Source: Cornus controversa (taxonomy: Eukaryota > Streptophyta > Magnoliopsida > Cornales > Cornaceae). Taken from it: 64,000 nucleotides of DNA. Each line of letters opens with the position of its first letter. Within the stretch, counting starts at the first letter, position 1. The notes under the pieces were generated by a model, which saw nothing but the letters and a program-made list of their open reading frames with translations, was not told the origin of the DNA and did no database searches. Positions 1 to 12,200 of the stretch are shown piece after piece. Where the stretch lies: positions 61,198,033 to 61,262,032 of the forward strand of contig CM048845.1 in the NCBI GenBank assembly GCA_026545225.1. The letters are read 5' to 3'. The translations under genes were made by a program, and so were the position numbers.

Positions 1-1998
1 GACACTGGTTTCCTTTCTTTTCATATTGGGTTGAAATGAATACTAATTCTGCAGAAGGCAAATGGATATTGACACTCCAGTGTGGAGCAAACACTGAAAA
101 TAAATTGGCATAATGAAAATGACCAACTGAAGAGAAAGTACATGTCTAACTAGAATAAGAAATTGTGCATGTCTAACTGACGTGGTCATATTGGCATTGC
201 AGAAAAGTTTGTGGCCATTAATAATCTTGATTATACAATTTTTTTTGGGTGAACGGTGGAATAAGTTTTTGGGTAAATTATTTTGAACTTTTGAAAATTT
301 TATTGAATTTTTGGTTTATTAACCCTCTTAAAATTTGTTGCATGACACTGTGTGACAATTTTTTAATGGTAGCGAAATTCTTTGATTGTTTTTCCTTTTA
401 AATAATTGCTCACTTTTATCATTTCACCTTAATGTTATTTTAAGAAACAAGTAAGTTTATTAAAATAGTGAAAGGAAAGACTATTTAATTAATATTTGTG
501 CCTAACGGCACATAGGTTGGAATAGATTATTCTTTTTGGTCAATCAAATCCCTTCCAAACTTTATCAACTCCTTCCACAGTGTACGATTTTTAAAGTATC
601 CCAACCGATATGTTAAATCATACGTAATATTTACAACAATTACTTTATGTCAAATCATACGTGACATTTAAAACAATTACTTTTGACATCAACAACTCTT
701 TCAAGATATCTCAAATGCCTATTTGACATTTGGCTAACCATCAAATATGTCAAATTGTTGACATTAATAACTGTTTCAAAGGATACCTCAAATGCCTATT
801 TGACATTTGGCTAACCATCAAATGTGTCAAATTTGACAGATCAAAAAGTGGTAGGCCAAATAATTTTTTTTTTCGTTATTTTTATCTATGAGTTCCTATT
901 AGTATTATTTTAAAATGTATTTTATAATTGCAATAAATTAGCCATTTTTTATAGCTATTGGATAAAACTAGACGTTTATAGCCATTGAATAAAACTAGTC
1001 ATTAGAAGATATTTTATAATGTGTTATTGTAGTTTAATTAAAAGAAAAAAATATTAATAAATTTGACATATCGAGTAGAGTACACCAAGGCCTTATTTGA
1101 AAGAGCTTCCGATTTCTAAAATTCCTTTCATTTAAAAGGTCTTTGAAGAATTCTTTTAATAAAATAATTTTTAAAGAAAAAGGTTGTTTAGTGGATGCAT
1201 TAATAATTATTCTCAATAAAGGAGCAAGTTTCACAAGATAAAAAGTGGCAAAATTGTTTATAAAATTTGTTACTTATTTTGGCTTCCTTTCAAATGGAAT
1301 TTTTAGGATTTCGACTTTCATTATAAGTCATTTTTCCTTATTTCACTAAACACCAGCATTTTTTTGGGAAAAACTTCTTGGGCTTAGAAGCCCGTTTCAA
1401 TCTCCTGGAAAGCTCCCCAAATAACACCAAAATACTATATGCCAATTTACCACATCATAGCTCAAATAAATTTGAAATTTGAAGCATCTATTGGAGATGC
1501 TCTATTATATATATTTATAATATTTTTTAAGTTGAAACAAAAATACCACTTGAATTAGACTCTAAATTTTTATTTTTTTACGAGTTTGGACAACCGTTCA
1601 AACAACCATTTCAATGATTAGTTTAGATTTGGATTGAAAACTCTCATTTCAAACTTAATTAGAGTTGGACTTATGTTGAAGTGTTAGCAACCTGCTAACT
1701 CTAATTTCCACTTGACTTTTATATATTTATTATAATTTAAAATATATTTTATTTACTTACTATTATTATCAAGATTTTTTTCTTTCAATTTGTTTTATTA
1801 TATTTTAATCATTTGATAAATTAATTTTTTGAGAATTTATTAACTATTTTTTACATATTTAAATTCATTTTGTTTTAAAAAATTAATGTTATTAACACTA
1901 TTTAAATTCAACTCATTTATATCGAGCTTGAGTTGATACTGAACTTGATAAAGTTGGAATTGCTCCGCTACTCTTAATTTACTGTATAATAAATTTAA
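1..1998. other. AT-rich intergenic DNA, no gene seen
   Basis: This stretch is AT-rich with stop codons in all frames. The only structure I can support is the tandem duplication at 682-833. Short open frames, such as one near 1034, look like chance: low complexity and no domain. Confidence 0.6.
682..833. repeat. Two-copy tandem repeat, unit 75-77 bp
   Basis: Copy 1 is about 682-756 and copy 2 about 757-833. Both contain the core TCAAATGCCTATTTGACATT followed by TGGCTAACCATCAAAT, and the copies differ at a few positions. The unit also contains short inverted motifs (TTTGAC and GTCAAA). It may be a fragment of a MITE, but no flanking target duplication was found. Confidence 0.75.
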
Positions 1999-2703
1999 GT
2001 GCTTGTTTGGAGAGTTTTCTGAGGCCTCAAAAAGTCATTACTGGCATCAAAAGTCATTTAAAAAAAAATTGACTTTTGGTTACACATATGTAAAGGCCTT
2101 TCCGAAGAAGCCGGTGGTCAGGAAACCCATTTCAGAGAAGTAAAAAAATGTTGTTTTTAGAATCTCATTTTAGGAAGCTAAATTTTCTTTTGAAATAAAT
2201 TTGTTATTTTACTAATTTGTCCATATACTTTTTATATATTAACAAGATTGTATTATATTCTCTTTTAGTCCCTCTTTCCACCACCGCCACCACTACCTCC
2301 ATCGCCACCACCTCTCCCATCACCATCGCCACAGCTGCTTTCCATCCACCACCATCGTTGTCATCGCCTTCCACCACCACCACCACCATCATTACTGTCA
2401 TCGCTACCTCTACTTCCATCTCCAGCACTGCCACCACCACTACCTCCACAAACACCGCCACCTCCACCACCGCCACCACAACTTATTTCTATTGTCAACT
2501 TCGTGCTTTTTAAGGGTTGCAATCGTTCTTAAGGATAAGTAATAATATTATTAATAAATAAATAATTTAAAAGTTAAAGTATATTTAAAAAATGCATTAG
2601 CCAAACATCTTTTTTCTCCTAAATTCTTTCTAACAAAATTATTTTTACGAATATCTTATCAATAAAGTCTTTTTGATATTAGAAAACTCTCTCCAACGAC
2701 GCC
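1999..2703. mobile_element. Tourist-like (PIF/Harbinger) MITE, ~705 bp
   Basis: The left end reads GTGCTTGTTTGGAGAGTTTT and the right end, reverse complemented, reads GGCGTCGTTGGAGAGAGTTT. These ends resemble the G-rich, TTGGA-containing termini of PIF/Harbinger MITEs. A 3-bp TAA lies on both sides (1996-1998 and 2704-2706), as expected for this superfamily. The centre holds a CCA/CCN-rich simple repeat. The terminal repeats are imperfect, so the class is an inference. Confidence 0.5.
2277..2485. repeat. Imperfect (CCA)n-type low-complexity tract
   Basis: A run of about 200 bp is dominated by CCACCN and CCATC triplets. It gives long open frames on both strands (threonine/serine-rich on +, valine-rich on -), which follow from the base composition and do not show a gene. 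It lies inside the MITE-like element. Confidence 0.8.
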
Positions 2704-2816
2704 TAACTCAATTAGGAAAAGAGAAAGTTGATGAATCTCACACACCCCTTTTCCAAAGAATATCCAGTGATAATAACAATCACCAAAAGAATGTGGCATG
2801 TTAGTTTCTTGTCAAG

Positions 2817-2818
<2 letters not shown>

Positions 2819-2851
<33 letters not shown>
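2819..2851. repeat. (AT)n microsatellite
   Basis: About 16 uninterrupted AT units lie roughly 400 bp upstream of the E2 start codon. It is likely to be length-polymorphic. Confidence 0.9.
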
Positions 2852-2854
<3 letters not shown>

Positions 2855-2906
2855 CTAATCACAGCTTAACTATATCAGTTGCCAAAAGGGCAAATTGATA
2901 ATTCTA

Positions 2907-3239
2907 GTTCAGTCTCTCTCCTCTCCCTCTCTCTCCTGTCTCACACCCAAGAGTAAATAAAAGAGTGTTAATAACCGCTTTAGTGAAATGGCAAGAGACG
3001 GGTCACGGTATGGAATTAAATTAATAATATAGTCAAAAGACAACAGCTCCGAAATCGCACTCACCTACCAAGCCCACCACGCACACAAACGAAGAAGGTC
3101 CTGTGAAACAGCGAACTATACCAATTGTGTTTGGCTGACTTTCGAGAGCCCTAAATTCATCATATAAAAAAACTCACGACAGCGACGATCATTCGAATCC
3201 GCACTTCCTTCTTCAGCTCTGCTATTGAATCGTCGAACC
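2907..3239 (+). promoter_or_regulatory. Promoter and 5' UTR of the mitochondrial E2 gene
   Basis: A pyrimidine-rich tract of CTCTC blocks (about 2911-2942) precedes a TATA-like TATAAAAA at 3163-3170. Transcription would then start near 3190-3200, giving a 5' UTR of 40-50 bases before the ATG at 3240. The assignment rests on position and motif only. Confidence 0.45.
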
Positions 3240-6200
3240 ATGACATACGCATCTCACATCTTCACTCACTCGAAGAAGGTATTCACCCTGTAAAATGATT
3301 CATCATTTTCTTTTTCTCCATGCATCCAAACACACACACATATATACGATCATTCTATGTGGTGTGGTTTTGTACTAATAGCATTTGGTGGTGTATTTTT
3401 TGATCTTTTAATTCTCAAACTGAAAAATATTTGTATTGGGATATTCAGAGGACGTGTTTGTATATATATGTGTGTGTGTATCTATATCAATCTATCTAGT
3501 ATGGTTTTGTGATCTTTTCTAGTTCTGGCTTCATCTGTTGTAACATCCCCCTTCTTTTTTTATTTTTATTTTTTAATTTACATCTGGTGGTAATAGTATT
3601 TGGTGTATTATTTTACTTCTTAAATTCTCAAGGTGTTAAATGTGTTTATGATTATTTGAATTTTATCCATTTAGGATAGTATACTCTATTATGTTGGTAG
3701 GGGCATTTAATTTTAATTTTTAAATTGTTATTGCATGTACAAATGCAAACAAGCTTGTATACATTTTTATTCTTTTAACTTAAGTGGACTTTTGCACCCT
3801 AAACTGCTTAATATGAGATGGATGATATTCATTTTTCTTCGGTCCTTGATGTGGGGTTTATTGGCTACAGTATATTTTAGACAATAATATAAGACACTGA
3901 GTTGCATGCATGGTCTTTATATCATCTAGTTAAATTATTTTTATGAAATCAGCAATCAAATCTGGTTAGTCTCATATACCATGTGGGTGGGTGGGGGGAG
4001 AGAGATCTGGTTAGTCTCTTCAATGTTTCAAAGCTTTTTGTCCTGGACTCTTGGTGGCTTCATTGCTCCATTCACTTCTTCCTTTGGAAGTGGCCGGAAT
4101 ATCACTCAAGCTGAGAGCGGGTTATTGCTAGTATATGGAAGAACAAGCATGTGTTCCCAATCTGAATTTGATGTTCTGTCTACTTGTCATTCTCCTAATA
4201 CGTCGAGCTGATTTGAGCCTAATAGGAGCTACTCAGTTATATTGTAATACAGGCTTGGATATTGAGGCTAAATTTGAAATGAATTTTAGTGGAGCTCAAT
4301 CAACTTGTTACGTGGCTAAGCTCAGGTCATTTGCACCCCTAGAAGGAAGACAAATGAGATACCGTGTTTTATGCCTTTAAATTTTAGTACTCCTGAGCAT
4401 TATATTGGATGGAAATACACTATTGCGGATCCCTGAAATGAAGTTAAGACTGTGAAATTTAAACCATTCATGTAACACAACACTGCATATTGATGTTAAG
4501 ATGACATAAAACTTTGAACTACCCTGGTTTTGAGAGGTTAATTACATATTTTGATCCTACCAATGAGTATCAAATTATCAATTGGATAACATTTCAAGTG
4601 TTCCTGCTGGGGACACAAGAAGATTCAAACTTTGTTACCCCTTCTGTGCACCACTTAGTCCATAACGAGGGACTTTATACTGTCAAACCAAGAATCCAAG
4701 ATGGGAAGATATATTTGTTCAGAGCTTAGATTTAAGTGGTACTAATTTGGTAGAAACTTATAGATCTGCAACTTGCTGTGTAGATGGTGCTGATGTAACA
4801 TTGGCTCCTTTATTTTCTTTTTCTTTTTGTATTTTCTACCACATCAAACATCCTCTTTTGGGGTTTATTCAATAGTTAGACTAAAAAAACTTGATTTATA
4901 AGAAGGAACAAAGAATAAAAGTTTTCACATATGTAGCTCGGTAATGGTATTTGGGAGCCTCAGAGATTGGTTCTTGTTTCATTATGTTTGGCATTAAATG
5001 CTTTGAACTCTTCTAGTCAGTTGATAACTTTTGATGCCTTTTTTTTCCCCTTAAGAACATACCTTCTGTGAAACCAAACAAAGAGCTCGTGAAGGTGTGG
5101 TTCAAAGTTGCTGCACAGGTCCTTGACTCGGGTGACCTGGTGACGACTTATTTGCTGATTGATTGTGCAATATGCTACGATACGATAAGTACAAGACCAA
5201 AACAATTGTATAAAAATATGAAAAAGAATTAGAATAAGCAAGAATGATTGGATCCATAAAATAAATAAAGCTTACTAGTTACTGCTTAGTGTATATAATA
5301 TGATCTGAATGATTGAAAAAGCGTCACCGAACTAGTCTAGCACCATATTACATAAATATTCAGGCTTATCTTAGATTTATATAAATGTAATGAAATTTTA
5401 TTATTTTGTTTACTTTTTTTTTGAAAATAAATAAATACTTATGTTTAGCACACAACATCAATTTACAATTTTTTTTTTTAAATATATGCAAAATCACATC
5501 TAAATAATTTGAAAACAAGTCTGAAACTATAACCTTTTCTTTCAGTAGAAGAAATCCACAATTATTTGGTACTTGAGAATTTTATAAGGAGAGAGACTTA
5601 GTATATGTATTTTCATGAGAGAAAAGAACTCATTTATGGAGTTTGAGTGACTGGGAAAGCAATTGACTTTGTTGGAAATTATTTGTCAAGAAGACCTAAT
5701 CAGTTTTGTTGGTTTTTGAATGTTGACAAGTGAGATGATGATGTTTTGGTTGAGTTGTCGTGCCTGCTATTGCGAGACGTCTCGTGAGATGGCATTGTCA
5801 CAGATGAGATGCACGGGTTGTCTTGCAATACAACATTATAACACTTATTTTTTGTAGCCGTCACATACTCATATCATTGCCTGGCCATAACAAGGTTGCT
5901 CAACCAAATCATCGTGGTGTAGGGAGACTTTGAACCATGAGTTGAAGGTGTGCCATGTTTAAGATTGATTTTATGTTATTTCATCAACTTCACTTTGTAC
6001 GTTATGGCTTAAGCAGAAGATATGCATCCAGCAGTAGGATTTGACATGGTGATTCTTCAGCTCATTTGTTGGGATGATGTGTTGGAATATAATCTTCAAT
6101 GTTATTTCTTGCCTTTTCACCTCTTTTATTCTCTATTATAAGGAGGAAGAGAAAATAGAGGGGGGAATAGAGAAGCAGAGAGAGAGGAGAAGGGAAGGAT

Positions 6201-9200
6201 ATGGATGGAGTGATATTTTGTCTTTATCATTCCATTTTCTTCAATTTTCTCTTCTTTAAACTAACCAAACAGTGAAAAGGAAAAGATTTTAAAAAAAATG
6301 TCTCTCTCTTCATTTCCCCAGACCAAACAATGTGTTGGTGCGAGATCTTGTTTTGTGATTTTATGTGTATAGTACAATATTTTTGTGGGACAAGTGGTTA
6401 GAAAATAGATGTATATGGACCTGTATTATTTTAACTATATTCTTTCTCAGGCTTTGGAATGTTGAAATTCCAGTCTCTGTACCCGTTTCTCATATCCTCA
6501 AAAACCAGTGTAACATATACATTTTAACCGGTTATTTATATATTTTTTTAGTGTAGAGAACGCCTGAATGGAACTTAGGGGACTGGGTTTGTACCCCATA
6601 TCTCATGCCTCTTACTAGAGTAGCTTTAAAATCTAAAACCTTCTTATTTGACAATTATGCGTTTAAATGCTTGAATACACCTAACGTATGCTGAGTGGGG
6701 TAACACTAATTTTGTAATTTGGTTTGTGAAGGTGAGAGTGCTTGGAGATTATTTAACAGTATTAATGATTAATTGTACTTGAAGATAAAACATCTCTCTG
6801 AATGGGTAGTTTTGATGCCATCTAGACCATGAAACGGCTAACGAGTTTATTATTGGAAAGTTGATGGGATTGTGCTTTTGAATATGAAAAGGAATTTTTT
6901 CTCCTTTTCTTGGTGTGTGAATAATTGGGCTGCAAAACATATTAGGCCTTTTATATTTAATAAATTTTGCAGCTCAATGATTTTCAGAGAATTTGGATTA
7001 TTTTGTTTTTTTATAAAGGTGTAGGGTTTCACCTTTTCTGGCGCCTTAGTGAAATCCTTTTACTAATTAAAAAAGAAAGAAAGAGATTTTATGACATTTC
7101 TTGAATCTTAATAGCCAATTCTTTCTTTCATATAAATATATTATGCCTCATTCAGTTTGCTTACATTGGAGAAGGTAGGGACTATAAATACTGCCATCCA
7201 TCCTACCTTTTCCCAATATAAAGAAGTGATGGAATTCTGAGAAAACCAAATGCCTTTTTTTTTTTTTGTGTGTGTGTGTCTTATTCTTTTATTAAGATAT
7301 CTTTTGAGGGAACAAAAGTTTAATGCTTTAAGGGGCACGTAATATGTGGAATGGAGGCATGACCAGAAATGCGAGTTCTTCTCTAATTTACTTGAAATTA
7401 TTAGTGCAAAGCCGTTGTATTTGTCCGATAATTCTATGCACCATTTCTGCTAACTCAGAGTGTGCGTCTATATTGGTTGTTGTAATGTCAAAGCCGATGT
7501 TCTATCATATTCTGTTGGTTCATGACCATCATGTATGCAATTTTCAAATAATATTTAGACTCGAGGCGAAAACATCTTTGAAGACACAGTTTGTTATCAT
7601 TCTATCTCTCTTACACTTCACTTACACATACTTTTTGATGGTATCGATTTGCACATAGTGAACTTTATGTTGCTTGGTATTAAGCTTTATTCCTTTAGTT
7701 ATATTCTTTTTGATTGATTTTTTTTTCTTTTCATATTTACAGTTTAAAAATGTTCCCAGCTTATTACGGCATGACCATGCCATTTTGGTCCGTTGGTTTT
7801 CCAATGGTGCTCGCCCCTCTGTTGATATAGGAGATGGTTAGTATCTGATCCTCTATCTTGTTTATTAATTGGTCATATGTCAACTAGTGATGTCTAATTT
7901 TTCTTTGGCCTGTCTATGTACTATGTATTTAACGAGTTTGTTGTACATAGCTGATCTTAATGAAATTAAAGTCTAATTTTCTTTTCCCCCTGAATGTGCC
8001 TGGACTAGAATTAAGATTTTTTTTCTCTGAGTTGGTATTATATTAATATGGATGCTTATAACACACACACACACACAATGTAGAAGTCTAGAAGAAGAAG
8101 AAGAAGAAGAAAAGAGAAGAAAAAAAATGACTTCATATAAAATTTCACATGCACAATTAAGTTATTTGCATTTTTTGTGCTTGTGTTATATCCCAAAGGC
8201 GTGCATTTCCCAATGTCTGTGTTCGTGTTGCTAAGGTTTGCTTGCACATTAATATGTTTTAACACATCCATGTGCATGATGAACATAATGCTGTTCTTCT
8301 TGTGTCAAGAGTGACCTTAAAGTAGCATGGGCCTCAAAGTGATATATGATTTATGATGCTCAAACATGATGTAGTTTAGTATATAGCATTAGTTAAATCA
8401 TTACAGCTACTTTTATGAAATCACATATCCATCTAAAATCTGTCAATGGTGTTCATCATTTATGTCCAAACAATCTTCCATTTGCCATATTAAAAACAAG
8501 AATTTTATTATAGTGAAAGTTATACATAGGGGGGAAGAATGAGAGATCCTTTCTGAAAGAGAAAAAGCTAATAAAAAGGGAGAGAAAGAAATAAAGAGTA
8601 CAATAAAGCATCTCCGAAAACCAAAGGAAGCCAATTAGTCCTCTAGGAAAGATCCTCTAATGTCCAAATAAGCTTAATTAATGGTATTTTTTGTTCTCTA
8701 TCGCCCGGTGAGTCTATCAGCTACTTCCTTATGTGCACAATATCCATGGGCTAATGGTAATTTATTTTAAATAATTTAACTTGAGTCCAATCCAAATTTT
8801 AGATACAAAGTTCAGAATGATACTAACTTTTGTGTTAGGTAAATTATCAAAAGTATGTTTATCTGGAATTCGGTGAAGAAGATGAAACATTCTTGATAAA
8901 TAATCCAACAGAGGAGAAAAAGAGACAATCACCTAAAATTAATGTTTGAGATGGCCTTTCTTGTAGTAATATTTGTCATTTTGTTGAGGAGAATACTTGC
9001 AAGTTGCAGCATTGAAGAAGGTCCCTTAACTTCATCTCTTATGTATGGTTCTTATTGGATCTTGGCTTGAGTTAATGTTTTCCACCAGGCTCACCTAGCG
9101 TACTAGGCATGCTAATGTTCATGGTAATTGCATAATAACTATGCTTCATAGTATTAAGATTCTAAAAGATTTTTGTAATCTTGCATGATAACTGCAGTGC

Positions 9201-12200
9201 TTGGTTATTGTTGAGCTTTACTTTTTTTCAGTTTTTAGCAATTTTTGTTATTTCCCAGATATTTTCCAGTTCCGCCGACATGTTAATATGCCCGGAGAGA
9301 GATATGGAGTTTATAAGTCTTACACTAGATGCACTCACAGTTGTACAGCAGTAAATCCTGCCACTTTCAAGGTGATTTGACCCATCTAATCTTTTCATTT
9401 CCTCTTCCTCATCAGCTCCTTCTTTGTCATAATTTAGGCATGCCTCTTCTGTTGCATCATCATTTGTTATGGAGATATGTGTTCATTTTCCAAAGTAAGA
9501 ATCACTGGTCATAGGTAACTATCATGTACTGTTTTGTGTAGATATCATCAGCAGGAGTACACAATGGGAATGTTTTAAGGACAGCATGTAAAATGGAAAC
9601 TCCAATGGTTGGCTCGGTGTTCAATAGAGGGTTCACTTGGTAGGTTGTGCAGTTTTTTTTTTAAATCCTTAATTTTATTGTGTAAACGTTCTTATCTGTT
9701 TTGTTCTCTGATATCAGTTCACCAGTGCACTCAAGGAGAGGTTATTCGACAGATTCAGGTGTAGTTCCATTTTACAATTTTGCTCTTAGAAACCATAGTT
9801 GACTCTAAAGTTTTTAATCTGTAAAGATGTCTCTGTCTTGATGATTATGGAAACATTATACCATAAGCTGTCTCTTGATTGCCCTACAGTATAGCCATTT
9901 GACTCTAATTGTTAATATTTTCTCAAAGCTACAAGATCATTACTAACTTATACTCTTGAGGTTGGTTCAAACATTTATCTGCTATTGTTCTTGCTAGTTA
10001 TGTATGAATGATTTGCAATTTATAGATATATATATTTCTACTTAAGTAGTTCTAGTTTTGTCATTTTTCGGGAACTACTCTTTCTAAAAGAGAATACATT
10101 TTGTTGAGAAATAAGTCCCCAATCACGAACCACCAAATACTACGATGTGATGAAAAGTAAACAAGCACGAAGAAATTTACAAGAACACACCAAGAATTAT
10201 ACGTGGTTCGGCTAAACAAGCTTACGTCCACGGAGAGCCCGATTTCACTATATAGATTGTAACAATATATATTGAAAGATTGTATCAAGAGTACGCTAAA
10301 CTCTCAACCCTTAACCCTTATACACTCAATCTCGAAAAACAAATAACCAGATGAAGTAAGATGGAAAGCCAAAAGATGACGACGTATGTGGAGGTCTCTC
10401 GGATGCCGAGACTGTTCTTGGGAGGGAAAACCATGGCGTTGCCTGCGCCAGAGACAAGAGGACTATGCCTCAAAGTGGATGATGACAGCTAGTGGCAGAG
10501 AAGAGAGATGCTACGGGCGTGCCTGATTGGGAAATTTGACAAAGAGGTTGGGTCAATTGAAAGGATTGCAGAATGGGCAACTAAGGCCTGGCGTGTATCC
10601 TGTGGGGTAAGGGTGGTGCCGATGTCGGACTCTCTGTTGCTGTTTCAGTTACCGTCACATGCAGAGGCTATTAGAGTTTTGCTTGAAGGTAGGAGGACAT
10701 GGGGTGAGGCAAATTTGAGGATTGATGTGTGGTATTTTTGTACTGGAATCTCTGGTGGACCAAGGTTGAGGAAGGAACGCTGGATACTGCTCTTTGGGTT
10801 GCCACTCCATGTCTGGTGTGACTCATTGTTTGTCGCCGTGGGAGAGGTGTGTGGAGGTTTTGTGGGGGTGGAGGCTGATGCTACGAGAGATGCTTTGAAG
10901 GTCACCATTTCGGTCAAGGAGGGTGGCGTGATTCCAAAATTCGTTTAGATCGAAGATGATCGTCTCTGCTACAAGGTGGCCTTAATGGACGAGAAATTGC
11001 CGGAGATGGTACCAACTGTAGCGTCTCTTGCAGGGCGTGACGAGTGGGACCTCTTGACAGAGGAGGATTGGTGGAAATTGAGGGATGAGGAAGTTCGTTG
11101 GAATCGATATGATGCTTCTGATAGGGTTAACCAGAGGTAACAGTGAGAGGTCAGGGACGAACTGATGGCCACGCGCCTGAAACGCTTGGGTTTGAGGAAA
11201 AAAAGAGGGCACATGGGTTGTCAGTCGCCAACGGGCGGAAGGAGTGGGTGACAGCTGGGGGAAACGTGGCGCGACAGGATTGGGACACGCGGAGGAGGTT
11301 TCACGTGACTTTAAAAACTTAAATTTGAATTCAAAGAGAGGTGGGCCTATTCTCAGCAACAGATTTGGGCCTCTCACAAGCCCAGCAAATGAAGATGGGG
11401 ATGGGAATTTTTTTACAAGGTGGATTGGACCTGAGGAAGGGGCACTTGGGCTTGCTTAACCAGAAACAAAATCATTATAATCAAAAGTCCAAGGTGGGGA
11501 AAAGTTTTCTTCAAGTGTCTGGGCTCACAAAGTCTGGGCGAACAAAATTTGGCCCGAGTCCAAGGAGTCTTATGCTTATGCTGAGCTACATGGACCAATG
11601 AACGACCATTCAAATAAAACATTTCGCAGAGCCTTATCTCTTATTCAACGTATCTCACAAAGCTTTGATGGTGGCAGAGCCTCAGTTGATGACGTGGTGG
11701 TGATGGAAAGGAGAAATAAGGAAGCTGATGAGTACGGGGTGGTCTGGAGACGGTCGGGGAAGAGGCATAGTTATGGTGGAAAAGTCAGAAATTCCGAAAC
11801 CGAACGAGACACAGGTGCCAGGTTCAGCCGTGATCGGAATTTTGTTGAGATGGAGCGTCAAACTTCATCAAAAAAATCTTTCACAGGGAAGAAATGGTCG
11901 AGAAGAGAGAAACAGAAATGGGTTATGAAGCCGAGATCGGAACAAGGTCGGAAGAGCAATGCTGGACAGGGCAAGTCTGAACACAAGCGGTTGACCCCTG
12001 TTTCTGCTTTCTCCGCTCCTTCTTCTTCTTTCTTTATGGGGAGATCGGGAGGGACTTTGTTGAAAATTGGGTGATTAATGGAGGAAGGTGTGGGACGGGG
12101 GCTGTTCAAGGCACTGCAGCGAGGCAGCTGCTGGTAGCAAAGAAGGTGGGGGGAGAAGTCAGGCTGCTTCTCAGGTTTTATCAATAAAGTCGGACAAACT

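Noticed and set aside
2217-2513. Long open frames on both strands through the CCA-rich tract
   Set aside because: They come from triplet-repeat composition; no domain, no start context, and both strands are open.
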